Shown here piece after piece: positions 49,045-60,385 of a stretch of DNA of 64,000 nucleotides (positions are counted from its first letter, which is position 1; each line of letters starts with the position of its first letter). Both the position numbers and the translations under genes were made by a program. The DNA is from Rugosibacter aromaticivorans. GTDB lineage: Bacteria; Pseudomonadota; Gammaproteobacteria; Burkholderiales; Rhodocyclaceae. The notes under the pieces are model-generated. The model saw only the letters and a list, made by a program, of their open reading frames with translations. It was not told the origin of the DNA and ran no database searches. The stretch spans positions 2,294,001-2,358,000 of the forward strand of contig NZ_CP010554.1 in assembly GCF_000934545.1 (NCBI RefSeq), in the 5' to 3' direction.

Positions 49045-50460
49045 ATGACGGAAACAGTGGATGTTGTCATTATTGGTGCAGGCAGTGCCGGTTTAGCCGC
49101 ATTGAGTGAAGTCAAAAAACGCACGCAGAATGTGATCATCATCAATGATGGTGCCTGGGGTACCACATGCGCCCGTGTCGGTTGCATGCCCTCCAAGCTG
49201 TTGATCGAGGCAGCCAATGCATTCCATCATCGTGGCACATTCGAAGAATTCGGCATTCAGGGCGCGGATCAACTCACCGTCGATCGCAGCGCCGTATTGC
49301 GCCGCGTACGCCGACTACGCGATGACTTCGTTGCCAGTACGCTGAAGGCAACCGACAGGCTGGGAGAACGCGCCATAACCGGTCGCGCTCGCTTGCTGGG
49401 ACCTAACCGTGTGCAAGTGAATGGCCGCGAGATTGTCGCTCGTCAGATCATTATTGCTACTGGCTCCCGCCCTGCAGTCCCTGCGCCCTGGCGCGCGCTG
49501 GGTGCGCGTGTGCAAACAACCGATACATTGTTTGAACAAACCACCCTGCCTGATCGTATGGCTGTAGTGGGACTGGGCCCGCTGGGTGTAGAGCTTGCCC
49601 AGGCGATCTCCCGTCTGGGGGTCAATGTCGCCGCCTTCGGCCGCAATCCATTGGTTGCTGGCCTGACCGACCCCGATGTCAATACCGTCGCTCTTAAATC
49701 ACTCAGCCGCGAATTTGCCATACACCTGGGTGCTGATGCCGAACTCACCGCCACAGCGAATGGCGTGCGCGTCAGTGCTGGCGCCCATACGGTTGACGTG
49801 GATCAAGTGCTGGTAGCACTTGGCCGCCGCCCCAATATTGATGATCTGGGCTTGGAAACCCTTGGAGTAGCACTGAATGACAAGGGGATGCCCAAGATCG
49901 ATCGGACAACGTTGCAAATTGCAGATCTACCCATTTTTCTCGCAGGTGACGCTAATGCCGAGAGGCCCTTGCTCCACGAAGCGGCTGACGATGGTCATAT
50001 CGCAGGCATCAATGTGACACAACCTACGGTGACTTGCTATGCGCGCCGGACGTCGCTGGCCATTGTTTTCGCTGAGCCTGGCATGGCGATGGTTGGCAGC
50101 AGTTTTAGTGCGCTAGACACTACCAGTTGCATCACCAGCGCAGTGGATTTCAGCCATCAAGGCCGCGCTTTGGCTGGTCAGCGCAATACCGGATTAATTC
50201 GCCTGTATGCCAGTGCGCAGAGTGGGCGTCTCTTGGGGGCGGAAATGTGTGCACCCGCTGCCGAACATATGGCCCATCTGCTGGCATTAGCGATTGATCA
50301 AGCGCTTACTGTCCATGACATGCTGCGCATGCCTTTTTATCACCCGGTTCTGGAGGAAGGACTCCGTAACGCTCTGCGTGGCTTGGCCAAACAACTGCCC
50401 ACAACCGCAGGGTTTGATTTAGCGCATTGCGAGAGTCTGCATATTGAAGCATTGGAATAA
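49045..50460 (+). CDS. Dihydrolipoyl dehydrogenase-like pyridine nucleotide-disulfide oxidoreductase
   Basis: 471 residues with FAD motif VVIIGAGSAGLAAL, active disulfide in TTCARVGCMPSKLL, NAD motif VVGLGPLGVELAQ and the C-terminal HPVLEEGLRNAL (His-Pro...Glu) of the interface. It belongs to the class I disulfide oxidoreductases. The NAD motif GLGPLG is not quite the usual GGGxxG. With no 2-oxoacid dehydrogenase genes around it, its disulfide substrate (lipoamide, or another thiol) is uncertain; ovothiol disulfide reduction is conceivable because ovoA is nearby, but this is speculative. AAAGGAA precedes the start. Confidence 0.88.
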   Translation: MTETVDVVIIGAGSAGLAALSEVKKRTQNVIIINDGAWGTTCARVGCMPSKLLIEAANAFHHRGTFEEFGIQGADQLTVDRSAVLRRVRRLRDDFVASTLKATDRLGERAITGRARLLGPNRVQVNGREIVARQIIIATGSRPAVPAPWRALGARVQTTDTLFEQTTLPDRMAVVGLGPLGVELAQAISRLGVNVAAFGRNPLVAGLTDPDVNTVALKSLSREFAIHLGADAELTATANGVRVSAGAHTVDVDQVLVALGRRPNIDDLGLETLGVALNDKGMPKIDRTTLQIADLPIFLAGDANAERPLLHEAADDGHIAGINVTQPTVTCYARRTSLAIVFAEPGMAMVGSSFSALDTTSCITSAVDFSHQGRALAGQRNTGLIRLYASAQSGRLLGAEMCAPAAEHMAHLLALAIDQALTVHDMLRMPFYHPVLEEGLRNALRGLAKQLPTTAGFDLAHCESLHIEALE

Positions 50461-50538
50461 AGTGCTATCGAAAAACACCGCTACATCGCCGTGTTGACGC
50501 GGTATTTCTGCGGTGCTGCCGCGATGTTGCCACAGTGT

Positions 50539-50563
50539 TGCCGTATTACCAGCACCGACTTTT
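50539..50563 (+). repeat. Dispersed repeat copy 10, with degenerate neighbours
   Basis: GCCGTATTACCAGCACCGAC plus TTTT. The preceding 60 bases (50488-50538) hold two or three degenerate partial copies (GCCGTGTTGACGCGG, GCGGTGCTGCCGCG, GATGTTGCCAC), so a small cluster lies between the oxidoreductase gene and the tRNA genes. Confidence 0.75.
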
Positions 50564-50619
50564 CGGATAATTTTCAGGAGAAAAAAACAGCGACTCTTTT
50601 CGGCAGACAATTCAAAAAC

Positions 50620-50696
50620 TGGCCCGCCCGACAGGACTCGAACCTGTTACCCCCGGCTTAGAAGGCCGGTGCTCTATCCAGATGAGCTACGGGCGG
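50620..50696 (-). tRNA. tRNA-Arg (anticodon UCU)
   Basis: 77 bases including the encoded CCA. Acceptor CCGCCCG pairs with CGGGCGG; D-arm TAGCTCATCTGGATAGAGCA; anticodon stem CCGGC with loop CTTCTAA; T-arm CAGGTTCGAGTCCTG. It reads AGA codons. It lies downstream of tRNA-Pro in the same transcript. Confidence 0.95.
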
Positions 50697-50743
50697 AAAG
50701 GGCGGCAAGTTCTGGAAAGAAACAGCCTCTTTTCAAAAGGGAT

Positions 50744-50820
50744 TGGTCGGGGTGATAGGATTCGAACCTACGACATCTTGCTCCCAAAGCAAGCGCGCTA
50801 CCGGGCTGCGCTACACCCCG
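50744..50820 (-). tRNA. tRNA-Pro (anticodon UGG)
   Basis: 77 bases including CCA. Acceptor CGGGGTG, D-arm with GCAGCCCGGTAGCG, anticodon stem-loop GCTTGCTTTGGGAGCAAG, T-arm TAGGTTCGAATCCTA. First gene of the tRNA-Pro/tRNA-Arg unit. Confidence 0.96.
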
Positions 50821-50831
50821 AACAAGAGCGC

Positions 50832-50861
50832 ATTCTACCGAACCTGGGGTTTGCCGGTCAA
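50832..50861 (-). promoter_or_regulatory. Sigma-70-type promoter of the tRNA-Pro/tRNA-Arg unit
   Basis: TTGACC (50856-50861), an 18-base spacer and TAGAAT (50832-50837) on the minus strand. The expected start lies a few bases before the tRNA-Pro 5' end at 50820, a short leader typical of tRNA genes. Confidence 0.75.
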
Positions 50862-50966
50862 TGCTGACATGCCCTTTCTGGCGTCTCTTGTCATAAAGAT
50901 TTGACTTGCGGCAGACGATGGTTTCGTATATAAAGCATCCCTCTTTGTATTTAGTTAAATAACGCA

Positions 50967-51395
50967 ATGGCTGAAGATCTGCTGCATAAGAAACAGTTTC
51001 CTGCATACACTCCCAAAAAGGGCGAGCAGTATATGAGCGCAAAACAGCTTGCTCATTTCCGTGCGATTCTTTCCTCGGTCAAGGAAGAGCTGCGTGATGA
51101 TATTGAACGCACAGTGCATACCATGCAGGATGAAGCGACGGTGTTTGCTGACCCCAATGATCGCGCCAGTCAGGAATCTGACATTGCGCTTGAACTACGT
51201 AACCGGGATCGTGAACGCAAGTTGATCAAGAAGATTGACGAGTCAATCGCCCTCATCGAAAGCGGTGATTATGGCTATTGCAATTCGTGCGGTATCGAGA
51301 TCGGCCTAAAGCGGCTTGAAGCCCGCCCGACAGCGACGCTATGCATCGACTGTAAAACGCTGGAAGAACATCGCGAAAAGCAGATCGGTAAATAA
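50967..51395 (+). CDS. dksA: RNA polymerase-binding transcription factor DksA
   Basis: 142 residues. The coiled-coil with the invasive tip is present ([20 protein letters not shown] and [20 protein letters not shown]), as is the zinc finger [20 protein letters not shown]...CIDC. The tip carries D-x-x-D-R-A-S as in E. coli DksA (DxxDRAA). With ppGpp it retunes rRNA and amino-acid operon promoters. The terminator at 51451 follows. Confidence 0.97.
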   Translation: MAEDLLHKKQFPAYTPKKGEQYMSAKQLAHFRAILSSVKEELRDDIERTVHTMQDEATVFADPNDRASQESDIALELRNRDRERKLIKKIDESIALIESGDYGYCNSCGIEIGLKRLEARPTATLCIDCKTLEEHREKQIGK

Positions 51396-51450
51396 CTTCG
51401 CGTCGTTTTTTTACGTAGATATTCCATCGTTTCATTGAGATTTACCCAAT

Positions 51451-51480
51451 AAAAAAGGACGCTTAGGCGTCCTTTTTTAT
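51451..51480. terminator. Bidirectional intrinsic terminator between dksA and pnp
   Basis: AAAAAAGGACGC, loop TTAG, GCGTCCTTTTTT. The stem has tracts on both sides, so it serves dksA (plus) and pnp (minus). Confidence 0.93.
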
Positions 51481-51507
51481 TGGTGCATGCCTGACTTATT
51501 CAGCCAA

Positions 51508-53628
51508 TTATTCAGCAACCTCAGGCGCAGCAGCTGGTTCCGCATCCACGGCCTTCATAGATAAACGCACGCGGCCTTTATCATCTGTTTCAACGACCTT
51601 CACTTTAACAACCTGGCCTTCTTTGAGGTAATCAGCAACCGCATTGACCCGCTCATTCGCGATCTGGGAAATATGCAGCAGGCCATCTTTGCCCGGCAAG
51701 AGGCTGACGATTGCACCGAAATCAAGCAGGCGTAGTACAGTGCCTTCGTAAACCCGACCGACTTCAACTTCGGCAGTAATGTCTTCAATTCGCTTCCTTG
51801 CAATTTGAGCAGCATCGGCATTGACTGAAGAAATGGTGATCGAACCATCATCTTCGATATCAATGACGCAACCTGTTTCCTCGGTCAAACCACGAATCAC
51901 CGCGCCGCCTTTACCAATCACATCACGAATTTTTTCAGGATTGATCTTCATGTGGATCATGCGTGGCGCAAAGCTGGATACTTCTTCGCGATGACCAGAC
52001 ATTGAATTTTTCATCAACTCAAGAATATGCAAACGTGCCTCTTTGGCTTGCGCCAGAGCAACTTGCATAATTTCTTTGGTGATGCCTTGAATCTTGATAT
52101 CCATCTGCAGGGCAGTGATGCCCGCTTCAGTACCTGCAACCTTGAAATCCATATCGCCGAGATGATCTTCATCGCCCAGGATGTCTGTCAGTACGGCAAA
52201 ACGGTTACCTTCTTTGATCAGGCCCATCGCAATACCGGCCACATGTGCCTTGAGCGGCACACCGGCATCCATCAGCGCAAGCGACCCACCGCAAACAGAA
52301 GCCATGGACGAGGAGCCATTAGACTCGGTAATTTCCGATACGACCCGCATTGAGTAACCAAACTCTTCTGCCGAAGGTAAAACTGCAACCAGTGCACGCT
52401 TGGCTAAGCGGCCATGACCTATTTCACGGCGTTTTGGCGTACCCACCCGTCCTGTTTCGCCGGTTGCATAGGGGGGCATGTTGTAGTGAAGCATGAAGCG
52501 GTCACGATACTCGCCTTGCAACGCATCGATTATTTGTTCATCACGACCGGTTCCCAGGGTTGCAACGACCATGGCCTGAGTTTCCCCCCGCGTAAATAAG
52601 GCAGAGCCATGCGTGCGCGGTAATACACCGTTACGAATGGCAATAGGGCGCACAGTGCGTGTATCTCGCCCATCAATGCGTGGCTCGCCACTGAGTATCT
52701 TGTTGCGAACAATTTTAGCTTCCAGATCAAACAAGCAATTGTTCACTGCATTGAGTTCAGGAGGATTGTCGACACCCTCAGTTAATGCGGCAACTGTCTT
52801 CTTGATGATCTCACGGGTTTTTTCGGCGCGCGCTTGCTTGCTGGTAATCCGATACGCCTCGCGTAATTCGTTTTCTGCCAACTCGGCCACACGGGCAATG
52901 AGTGGCTCGTTACGAGGGGCTGGTTGCCAATCCCACTCGGGCTTGCCCGCTTGCTCAACCATCTCATTAATGGCATTGATTGCCACTTGCATTTGTTCGT
53001 GGCCAAATACAACAGCACCCAACATGATTTCTTCTGACAGCTGCTTGGCTTCAGACTCCACCATCAAGACAGCAGCTTGTGTTCCAGCAACCACGAGGTC
53101 AAGCTGCGTGCTTTCAAGCAACTGAGTCTTGGTTGGGCACAAAACATAGTTGCCATTGATATAACCCACGCGTGCGGCACCAATCGGGCCACTAAATGGA
53201 ATACCGGATATGGCTAATGCAGCAGAAGCACCCAGTAACGCAGGGATATCCGGATCGATTTCCGGATTACATGACATCACGGTGCAAACGATCTGCACTT
53301 CGTTGTAAAAGCCTTCAGGGAATAAAGGACGAAGCGGGCGATCGATTAACCGGCAGGTTAAAGTTTCCTTCTCTGACGGGCGCCCTTCACGCTTGAAAAA
53401 GCCCCCAGGGATGCGGCCAGCAGCATAGAATTTTTCCTGATAATCCACCGTCAGCGGGAAAAAGTCTTGACCTGGCTTGGCTGAACGTGCGCCAACGACG
53501 GTTACCAATACAACCGTGTCTGCCATGGTGACCATGACAGCCCCCCCTGCTTGGCGAGCAATCTCGCCCGTTTCTAGCGTGACCGTATGGTCACCGTAAA
53601 CAAAACTCTTTTTGACTGGACTTAACAC
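51508..53628 (-). CDS. pnp: Polyribonucleotide nucleotidyltransferase (PNPase)
   Basis: 706 residues from the GTG at 53628 (AAAGGGA upstream), giving the usual [20 protein letters not shown]; longer starts read through the leader hairpin. Two RNase PH domains ([20 protein letters not shown] first; [10 protein letters not shown] and FTRGETQAM second), then KH ([23 protein letters not shown]) and S1 domains ([20 protein letters not shown]). Degrades RNA 3' to 5' with phosphate in the degradosome. It follows rpsO, the classical gene order, with an attenuator-like hairpin in the leader. Confidence 0.97.
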   Translation of the reverse strand: MLSPVKKSFVYGDHTVTLETGEIARQAGGAVMVTMADTVVLVTVVGARSAKPGQDFFPLTVDYQEKFYAAGRIPGGFFKREGRPSEKETLTCRLIDRPLRPLFPEGFYNEVQIVCTVMSCNPEIDPDIPALLGASAALAISGIPFSGPIGAARVGYINGNYVLCPTKTQLLESTQLDLVVAGTQAAVLMVESEAKQLSEEIMLGAVVFGHEQMQVAINAINEMVEQAGKPEWDWQPAPRNEPLIARVAELAENELREAYRITSKQARAEKTREIIKKTVAALTEGVDNPPELNAVNNCLFDLEAKIVRNKILSGEPRIDGRDTRTVRPIAIRNGVLPRTHGSALFTRGETQAMVVATLGTGRDEQIIDALQGEYRDRFMLHYNMPPYATGETGRVGTPKRREIGHGRLAKRALVAVLPSAEEFGYSMRVVSEITESNGSSSMASVCGGSLALMDAGVPLKAHVAGIAMGLIKEGNRFAVLTDILGDEDHLGDMDFKVAGTEAGITALQMDIKIQGITKEIMQVALAQAKEARLHILELMKNSMSGHREEVSSFAPRMIHMKINPEKIRDVIGKGGAVIRGLTEETGCVIDIEDDGSITISSVNADAAQIARKRIEDITAEVEVGRVYEGTVLRLLDFGAIVSLLPGKDGLLHISQIANERVNAVADYLKEGQVVKVKVVETDDKGRVRLSMKAVDAEPAAAPEVAE

Positions 53629-53643
53629 GAATATCCCTTTCAG

Positions 53644-53684
53644 TAAAAATAAAAGCCGGCCCAGCACTCAAGGCTGAACCGGCG
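53644..53684 (-). terminator. Hairpin with T-tract between rpsO and pnp
   Basis: On the minus strand GCCGG-TT-CAGC, loop, GCTG-GG-CCGGC is followed by TTTTATTTTT, starting about 65 bases after rpsO. It looks like the partial terminator between rpsO and pnp seen in enterobacteria and would also set the pnp leader structure. Confidence 0.75.
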
Positions 53685-53748
53685 AGATCCATCATCGTTC
53701 GATGAATAGGCGACACGGGTCGCTCAATTTAAAAACAGCGCCGTGATT

Positions 53749-54018
53749 TTATTTGCGCAGACCAAGGCGCTCAATCAGCGCACGATAGCCTTCTGCATTC
53801 TTGCGTTTGAGGTAATCAAGCATCTTGCGACGCTGACTAACCATTTTCAACAATCCACGACGCGAGTGATGATCTTTTGTGTGCGCTTTGAAGTGGCCTG
53901 TCAAATCGTTGATGCGCGCTGTTAGCAGTGCCACTTGGACTTCGGGGGAACCCGTATCGCCTTGCGCACGCTGGTAGTTGGTTACGATACTTGCCTTATC
54001 TGTGGTGGAAATTGCCAT
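53749..54018 (-). CDS. rpsO: Ribosomal protein uS15
   Basis: 89 residues, the exact family length, with [40 protein letters not shown] and the final [12 protein letters not shown]. Binds 16S rRNA central domain early in 30S assembly. AAGGAAACC precedes the start; its promoter lies in the 3' end of the region after truB. Confidence 0.98.
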   Translation of the reverse strand: MAISTTDKASIVTNYQRAQGDTGSPEVQVALLTARINDLTGHFKAHTKDHHSRRGLLKMVSQRRKMLDYLKRKNAEGYRALIERLGLRK

Positions 54019-54058
54019 GGTGGTTTCCTTGCTTGTTCTGACCCTTAAAGAGCTGACT

Positions 54059-54088
54059 ATTATAGCGTTTCAAGCAACTCTTTATCAA
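54059..54088 (-). promoter_or_regulatory. Promoter of rpsO-pnp
   Basis: TTGATA (54083-54088), 18-base spacer, TATAAT (54059-54064) on the minus strand between truB and rpsO, giving a leader of roughly 35 bases. The -10 box is perfect. Confidence 0.75.
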
Positions 54089-54095
54089 GCGATAT

Positions 54096-55007
54096 TCATT
54101 GCGTTGCAACAGAAACGAGTCTCTGCGGCTGTAACCAGCCATCTGGCATCATCTGACAGACGCCCATAAAGTGATTGTCCGCATCATAAACCTTTATTCG
54201 GGTACCCATCTCGCCGGACCAGCGTATCGCTCGCCCCTGCCTTACTTTTGCCGCATTCACTGCATCAAGCCTTGCGATAGAAAGGTCTGGCAGTAGAGCA
54301 TCAGGTGGTAACAGTAACGCATCTCGAGCTTGGCTATCGAGGGACTCAAGCGCAGTTATTGTATGCGCCTGTGTAACATCTAATGCGCCTATTCCTGTCC
54401 GCCGCAGTGCGATTAAATGACCGCCACAACCCAACTTTTCACCGATATCCGCAGCTAAGGTTCGCACATAGGTGCCCTTGCTACACCTGACCTCAAACAC
54501 AAAGCGCTCATCTGCCCACTCAAGTAACCGAATCTGATAAATACGGACTTGCCTGGGTGCACGCTCTACCACAATTCCTTCGCGGGCATAGGCGTACAAG
54601 GGCTTGCCATCGCGCTTAAGCGCTGAATGCATGGGTGGAATTTGCTCAATATCACCCTGAAACAGAGTGAGCACCTGTTCCAGATCAGCATGGGTCGTTG
54701 TCACTGGGCGCCGAACTAGCACAACCCCTTCGGCATCCGCTGTATCGGTGGTGATTCCTAGCTGAACGGTGGCAACGTAATGCTTATCAGCATCCAGCAG
54801 GGCACTGGAAAATTTTGTTGCCTCACCAAAACAGAGCGGCAACAAGCCAGTGGCTAATGGATCGAGTGTGCCCGTATGCCCAGCTTTATCGGCGTTATAA
54901 AAACGCCGTGCAGCTTGTAAGGCATAGTTAGAGGAGACGCCTGAAGACTTATCGAGAAGTAATACGCCATCCAGACGACGGCGCGGGAGACGTCGTGGTG
55001 CGTTCAA
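54096..55007 (-). CDS. truB: tRNA pseudouridine-55 synthase TruB
   Basis: 303 residues. The catalytic Asp is in AGHTGTLDPLATGLLP; other conserved blocks are GVLLLDKSSGVSSNYALQ, YVATVQLGITTDTADAEG and CSKGTYVRTLAADIG. The C-terminal ~60 residues form the PUA-like part. Makes pseudouridine at position 55 of the tRNA T-loop. Its ATG overlaps the rbfA stop by four bases. Confidence 0.97.
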   Translation of the reverse strand: MNAPRRLPRRRLDGVLLLDKSSGVSSNYALQAARRFYNADKAGHTGTLDPLATGLLPLCFGEATKFSSALLDADKHYVATVQLGITTDTADAEGVVLVRRPVTTTHADLEQVLTLFQGDIEQIPPMHSALKRDGKPLYAYAREGIVVERAPRQVRIYQIRLLEWADERFVFEVRCSKGTYVRTLAADIGEKLGCGGHLIALRRTGIGALDVTQAHTITALESLDSQARDALLLPPDALLPDLSIARLDAVNAAKVRQGRAIRWSGEMGTRIKVYDADNHFMGVCQMMPDGWLQPQRLVSVATQ

Positions 55008-55393
55008 TCGTTATCCAGCTTTTTATCCGATTTAACTGCCTCATCGATCAAGCCCGACAAATACGTACCTCGCTCAACTGAGGCATCATAGACAAAATGC
55101 AATTCGGGAATTTGATGGATGCGCAACCGACGGCCCAATTCGCGCCGCAAAAAACCGGCTGACCGCTTCAAGCCTTCAGCGAGAACGCTATTCGACTCCG
55201 CATCAGCTAAAGATGTATAAAAAACCTTGGCATGCGCGTAATCCACTGTCACCTCAACATCGGTCACTGTCACCAGCGTCAGCAATGATGCAATTCGTGG
55301 ATCTTTGAGATGAAACCTCAACAGATCAGCCAGCTCACGGCGAAGCTGTTCTGCCACACGATCGGACCGCGCAAAACCACGCTGTATAACCAT
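55004..55393 (-). CDS. rbfA: Ribosome-binding factor A
   Basis: 129 residues: RSDRVAEQLRRELADLLRF, LVTVTDVEVTVDYAHAKVFY, RRELGRRLRIHQIPELHFVY and the late YLSGLIDEA. A KH-fold protein that helps mature the 30S 5' end of 16S rRNA. Six bases after infB in the standard nusA-infB-rbfA-truB order. Confidence 0.97.
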   Translation of the reverse strand: MVIQRGFARSDRVAEQLRRELADLLRFHLKDPRIASLLTLVTVTDVEVTVDYAHAKVFYTSLADAESNSVLAEGLKRSAGFLRRELGRRLRIHQIPELHFVYDASVERGTYLSGLIDEAVKSDKKLDND

Positions 55394-55399
55394 TGCCGA

Positions 55400-58318
55400 T
55401 TAAAGCGAACGCGCAATTTCCTGCGTTTCAAAAACCTCAAGTTGATCGCCTTCGTTGATCTCATTGAAATTCTTGATACTCAAGCCGCATTCGAACCCCT
55501 CTCTGACTTCCCTTGCGTCGTCTTTGAAGCGTTTCAATGAGTCCAGTTCGCCGGTGTGCACTACAACATTGTTGCGTAGCACACGTACAGAGGCATTGCG
55601 TTTGACAATCCCCGACAAGACCATACAGCCTGCCACCGCACCCACTCTGGAAATGCGGAATACTTGCCGAATCTCGACCGTCCCCAGCACTACTTCCTTT
55701 TTCTCTGGTGCCAGCATTCCCGACAGAGCAGCTTTCACTTCATCTACCACGGCATAAATGATATTGTAATAACGGATATCTACGCCAAAACTCTCAGCCG
55801 CCTTGCGGGCGCCAGCATCTGCTCTTGTATTGAATCCAATGATGACCGCTTTGGAAGCAGAGGCAAGGTTGACGTCAGACTCACTGATACTGCCCACGCC
55901 AGCATGAATAACGGATACCTTAACTTCGCTCGTAGATAGTTTGCTAAGCGACTGAACCAGCGCTTCTTGAGAGCCCTGAACATCGGCCTTAACAATCAAG
56001 GGCAAAGTTTTCACCTCTCCCTCGGCCATTTGTTCAAACATGTTTTCAAGCTTTGCCGCCTGCTGCTTAGCCAATTTGACATCACGAAACTTACCTTGGC
56101 GGAATAAAGCAATTTCGCGTGCTTTGCGTTCATCGGCAAGCACCATACCGATATCGCCCGCAGCGGGAACATCTGTCAATCCTTGAATTTCAACAGGGAT
56201 TGATGGGCCTGCTGTTTCAACGGATTTTCCGTTTTCATCCAACATGGCGCGCACACGCCCAAAAACCGAACCGAGAAGAAGTGAATCTCCCCGCCGCAGA
56301 GTTCCTGACTGTACTAACAATGTAGCTACCGGGCCTTTTCCCTTATCCAGGCGAGCTTCAATCACAATGCCTTTCGCCGGAGCATCAATAGGCGCCTTCA
56401 GCTCGAGAACTTCGGCCTGTAAAAGCAATTGCTCAAGCAAATCATCTACACCTGCGCCTGATTTGGCAGAGACACCAATGAACGGTGAGTCACCACCATA
56501 CTCTTCAGGCACGACACCCTCAGCAACCAGCTCCTGCTTGACGCGCTCAGGGTTGCCATCGGGTTTGTCAATTTTAGTAATGGCCACAACCAGCGGTACG
56601 CCCGCTGCTTTAGCGTGATGAATCGCCTCTTTAGTTTGCGGCATGACGCCATCGTCGGCCGCAACGACCAGAATAACGATGTCTGTCGCTTTTGCACCGC
56701 GCGCGCGCATTGACGAAAACGCTTCGTGCCCTGGCGTATCAAGGAATGTGATCATGCCACGAGGCGTTTCCACGTGATAGGCACCAATGTGTTGCGTAAT
56801 TCCGCCCGCTTCACCATGCGCTACACGACTCTTGCGAATATAGTCAAGCAAGGATGTCTTACCGTGGTCAACGTGCCCCATTACAGTAACAACGGGGGCA
56901 CGCGGCAACTGCTCAAATGCCTTGTGCTCTACCTGATCATCAAGAAAAGTCTCCGGATCGTCCAACTTGGCGGCGAACGCACGGTGGCCCATTTCCTCGA
57001 CCACAATCATTGCAGTTTCTTGATCAATCACCTGATTAATCGTCACCATCGAGCCCATTTTCATCATCACTTTGATGACTTCAGATGCCTTAACCGTCAT
57101 CTTATGTGCAAGATCAGCAACTGAAATGGTTTCTGGCACTTGCACATCGTGGATGATGGCTTCGACTACCGGTGGCGGTGCACTATCTTCATTATGTCCG
57201 CGGTGTCCGCCATGCCGACCGCCACCCTTGGCGCCGCGCCAGCCAGCCAAACCGGAATCGCCTCGAGTTTTGATCATCCGACGCTTGGCCTCATCATCTT
57301 TCCAGACGCTTTTCTTGGCAGGCTTGGCTTTTGTTTCGGTATCCTTACCTGCTGGTTTGTGTATCGTGCCCGAGACACCTACTGCGGGCTCTGCGGCTTT
57401 TGGTGCTTTTGCTGCGACAGCGGCTGCAGCAACTGCGGCTTGCTGCTGCAAAACACGGCCCTCAGCTTCTGCACGAACCCTCGCCTCACGAGCATTTCTT
57501 GCCTCAAATTCAGCAGCTTGAATGGCCGCTAACTGTGCCTGACGTTTAGCTTCCGCATCTCGTAACGCACGCTCAGCCGGATCTATGATCGATTTTGCTT
57601 TTGGTTTTGCCGTAGAGCGCACAACGGCAACCTTCACCTCGGGCGCTGCTACTTGCTTGACTTGCTCAACCTGTCCGATCAGCGGCTGCGGCGCTATGGC
57701 TGCTGCATTATCAGCACTGACAGCCGACACAGTAGACGACTCAGCATCCGTTGCGAAAGACTCCGCTTTTTCAGCTTTAGCGTCTACCACAGGGGCAAGA
57801 CTTGCCTTATCAGACTCGCCACTCGCTAGCACAACGCTTTTCTCCGCTACTACTTCCTCCGCTTTTAGGGGCTCGGGGGGTTTCGCAGGCGATATTTTCG
57901 GCTCAACCTGGCTTTCTATCTTGTGCTCTGGCGGCTGTTCGATAGCCAGCACCTCTTTGGGTAGCTCAGTAGCCAATGTTTTGGTGGACGCTAGATCGGC
58001 TGTAGCAGCTACCTCATTCGCATCCCGCTTGACGAACACTCGCTTTTTACGAACCTCAACCTGTATGGTGCGAGACCTGCCTGCAGCATCCGATGATTTT
58101 ATTTCGGTTGTCTGCTTACGCGTCAAAGTGATCTTTGACTTGGGCTTGGCTTCCCCATGCGACTTACGCAGATAATCCAACAGGCGCGCTTTATCCTGCT
58201 CCGACATCGTATCGCTAGGAGCTTGTTTTTCAACACCAGCCTTGGCAAGTTGATCCAGCAGATCAGGAGCCGGCATTTTCAGCTCGGTTGCAAATTCAGA
58301 AACAGTCATCAAAGCCAT
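55400..58318 (-). CDS. infB: Translation initiation factor IF-2
   Basis: 972 residues from the ATG at 58318 (GAGGGTAAAGG upstream); an alternative ATG is at 58309. IF2_N domain first ([20 protein letters not shown]), then a long Ala/Glu/Lys-rich variable region to about residue 370, a second IF2_N repeat, the GTPase with [17 protein letters not shown] and TKIDKP, and C-terminal domains binding fMet-tRNA. The nusA stop is 11 bases upstream. An alternative shorter isoform could start inside the variable region as in E. coli, but this is not provable here. Confidence 0.97.
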   Translation of the reverse strand: MALMTVSEFATELKMPAPDLLDQLAKAGVEKQAPSDTMSEQDKARLLDYLRKSHGEAKPKSKITLTRKQTTEIKSSDAAGRSRTIQVEVRKKRVFVKRDANEVAATADLASTKTLATELPKEVLAIEQPPEHKIESQVEPKISPAKPPEPLKAEEVVAEKSVVLASGESDKASLAPVVDAKAEKAESFATDAESSTVSAVSADNAAAIAPQPLIGQVEQVKQVAAPEVKVAVVRSTAKPKAKSIIDPAERALRDAEAKRQAQLAAIQAAEFEARNAREARVRAEAEGRVLQQQAAVAAAAVAAKAPKAAEPAVGVSGTIHKPAGKDTETKAKPAKKSVWKDDEAKRRMIKTRGDSGLAGWRGAKGGGRHGGHRGHNEDSAPPPVVEAIIHDVQVPETISVADLAHKMTVKASEVIKVMMKMGSMVTINQVIDQETAMIVVEEMGHRAFAAKLDDPETFLDDQVEHKAFEQLPRAPVVTVMGHVDHGKTSLLDYIRKSRVAHGEAGGITQHIGAYHVETPRGMITFLDTPGHEAFSSMRARGAKATDIVILVVAADDGVMPQTKEAIHHAKAAGVPLVVAITKIDKPDGNPERVKQELVAEGVVPEEYGGDSPFIGVSAKSGAGVDDLLEQLLLQAEVLELKAPIDAPAKGIVIEARLDKGKGPVATLLVQSGTLRRGDSLLLGSVFGRVRAMLDENGKSVETAGPSIPVEIQGLTDVPAAGDIGMVLADERKAREIALFRQGKFRDVKLAKQQAAKLENMFEQMAEGEVKTLPLIVKADVQGSQEALVQSLSKLSTSEVKVSVIHAGVGSISESDVNLASASKAVIIGFNTRADAGARKAAESFGVDIRYYNIIYAVVDEVKAALSGMLAPEKKEVVLGTVEIRQVFRISRVGAVAGCMVLSGIVKRNASVRVLRNNVVVHTGELDSLKRFKDDAREVREGFECGLSIKNFNEINEGDQLEVFETQEIARSL

Positions 58319-58328
58319 GCCTTTACCC

Positions 58329-59810
58329 TCATTCTTCCTCAGCGAACCAATGGGCGCGCGCAACGACAATCAAGTTTTTTGCTCGATCAGCATCCATCCC
58401 AGTCATTTCAATTAATTCATCGACTGCCAGATCCGCCAATGCCTCACGATCCGTGACACCATTCGTCGCCAGCTTTGCCGCCAGCGCAGCATCCATACCT
58501 TCTAACGCAAGAAGGTCTTCAGATACTTTATCTAGTTGCTCTTCATCTACGATGGCTGCAGTTAATAAAACATTACGTGCACGCTCACGCAACTCATTAA
58601 CAACTGCCTCGTCAAACGCATCGATTTCAAGCATTTCTGCCAACGGCACGTAGGCAACCTCTTCCAACGAAGAAAAGCCCTCCTCAATCAGAATATTCGC
58701 CACCTCCTCATCAACATCGAGTTTTTCGACGAACAAAGCACGAATCGTTGCAGATTCAGAGGCTGACTTTTCTCGCGACTGCTCGACCGTCATCAGATTG
58801 ATTGTCCAACCCGTCAACTCAGAAGCCAAGCGTACATTTTGCCCGCCACGACCAATCGCAATCGCAAGATTGGCTTCATCCACGACAACATCCATTGCGT
58901 GTTTCTCTTCGTCTACCATGATGCTTTGCACTTCTGCCGGTGCCAAAGCGCCGATCACGAACTGGGCGGGGTCTGCCGACCAGTTGATGATATCAACACG
59001 CTCACCAGACAACTCGTTGGTTACTGCGGTTACCCGCGAACCACGCATACCAACGCAGGTTCCAATGGGATCAACACGCGGGTCATTGGATTTGACGGCA
59101 ATCTTTGCCCGCATACCCGCGTCACGAGCAGCTGCCTTAATGTCAAGCAGACCATCTTCAATCTCAGGAACTTCAAGCTCGAACAGCTTCATGATGAACT
59201 CAGGTGCTGTACGCGACAAAATTAGCTGCGGGCCACGCGCCTGCCGATCGATCTTCATCAGCCAAGCCCGCACGCGATCGCCAGGGCGAAGATTTTCTTT
59301 GGGGATCATCTGATCACGCGGCAATAAAGCCTCAATACGTCCCACCTCAATGACTGCGCTACCGCGATCCAGCCGTTTAACCGTACCGCTAATGAGATGC
59401 TCCTTGCGCTCGAGGAAATCATTTAACATCTGCTCGCGCTCAGCATCACGAATCTTTTGCAAAATGACTTGCTTGGCTGCCTGTGCACCGATACGACCAA
59501 AATCGATGGGCTCCATGGCTTCTTCGATATACTCTTCGAGCCCGATGTCTGAAATTTCGCGCCGGGCTTCTGTCAGCCCCTTTTGCACCTCAGGATTTTC
59601 CACTGCGCCATCTGCGACAACCAACCAACGACGGAATGCCTCGTAATCACCTGTTTCGTGGTCAATTTCGACGCGAATATCAGCCTCATCGTTGACACGC
59701 TTCTTGGTTGCTTGCGCGAGCGCTTGCTCAAGCGCATCAAACACGATGTCTCTGGCTACATTTTTCTCGCGGGCCAAGGCATCAACCAACAGTAATAATT
59801 CACGGCTCAT
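58329..59810 (-). CDS. nusA: Transcription termination/antitermination protein NusA
   Basis: 493 residues: N-terminal RNAP-binding domain ([20 protein letters not shown]), S1 domain ([20 protein letters not shown]), two KH domains ([40 protein letters not shown]), and the two acidic C-terminal repeats found in proteobacteria ([20 protein letters not shown], then [17 protein letters not shown]). Modulates pausing and antitermination; autoregulates this operon in E. coli. Confidence 0.98.
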   Translation of the reverse strand: MSRELLLLVDALAREKNVARDIVFDALEQALAQATKKRVNDEADIRVEIDHETGDYEAFRRWLVVADGAVENPEVQKGLTEARREISDIGLEEYIEEAMEPIDFGRIGAQAAKQVILQKIRDAEREQMLNDFLERKEHLISGTVKRLDRGSAVIEVGRIEALLPRDQMIPKENLRPGDRVRAWLMKIDRQARGPQLILSRTAPEFIMKLFELEVPEIEDGLLDIKAAARDAGMRAKIAVKSNDPRVDPIGTCVGMRGSRVTAVTNELSGERVDIINWSADPAQFVIGALAPAEVQSIMVDEEKHAMDVVVDEANLAIAIGRGGQNVRLASELTGWTINLMTVEQSREKSASESATIRALFVEKLDVDEEVANILIEEGFSSLEEVAYVPLAEMLEIDAFDEAVVNELRERARNVLLTAAIVDEEQLDKVSEDLLALEGMDAALAAKLATNGVTDREALADLAVDELIEMTGMDADRAKNLIVVARAHWFAEEE

Positions 59811-59830
59811 AGGTGGTTCTCCGACAATAT

Positions 59831-60292
59831 TCAGAACGTTGGCACTAAACGCGCTCGATCCACGTTCGCTAGCGCAACCTCATGCAGCACATTTTCAACT
59901 CGCAGACTAAACTTTTCTGCGCCTTCTTCGCCCGCTACCGCCTCAATGACACCTTTGAAATTACGCTGATTACCTAACGGAACACGCAACTTCAGCTGAA
60001 TCTCACAACCAGTAAACCGACGAAAATCTGCGGCCTTGGTCAGCACACGATCCAATCCGGGCGAGGACACCTCCAGCCGATCGTAATCAATATTTTCAAC
60101 CAGAAAAACATGAGTCAACTGATGGCTGACAGCAGCACAATCATCCACACTAATGCTACGCCCCACCTGATCATCCGCCTCAGGATGATCGATAAAGACA
60201 CGCAACAGCCTGGCGCGCGGACTCGATTCCACCTCGACGAGCTCGAATCCCAAGCCAACCACAGTTTTCTCAATTAAATCATTAAGCTGCAT
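59831..60292 (-). CDS. rimP: Ribosome maturation factor RimP
   Basis: 153 residues with [20 protein letters not shown] at the N-terminus, [15 protein letters not shown] and [20 protein letters not shown] in the middle, and a C-terminal SH3-like part. Needed for 30S maturation. First gene of rimP-nusA-infB-rbfA-truB; GGAGG lies 11 bases before the ATG. Confidence 0.96.
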   Translation of the reverse strand: MQLNDLIEKTVVGLGFELVEVESSPRARLLRVFIDHPEADDQVGRSISVDDCAAVSHQLTHVFLVENIDYDRLEVSSPGLDRVLTKAADFRRFTGCEIQLKLRVPLGNQRNFKGVIEAVAGEEGAEKFSLRVENVLHEVALANVDRARLVPTF

Positions 60293-60317
60293 TCATCCAC
60301 ACACCTCCGTTCGACAA

Positions 60318-60350
60318 ATAAAAAATGGGCTAAAAAGCCCATTCTTTTCT
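60318..60350 (-). terminator. Intrinsic terminator/attenuator in the rimP leader
   Basis: On the minus strand GAATGGGCT, short T loop, AGCCCATT then TTTTTATT. It lies after rluB but also downstream of the promoter at 60386-60414, so it should both end rluB transcripts and attenuate rimP-nusA-infB. Confidence 0.82.
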
Positions 60351-60385
60351 CTCCCGAGAACGGTGCCAACTAAAAGAAGAACGAA

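Noticed and set aside
55460-58450. Long plus-strand open frames opposite infB
   Set aside because: They are antisense shadows produced by the Ala/Glu/Lys-rich variable region of IF-2.
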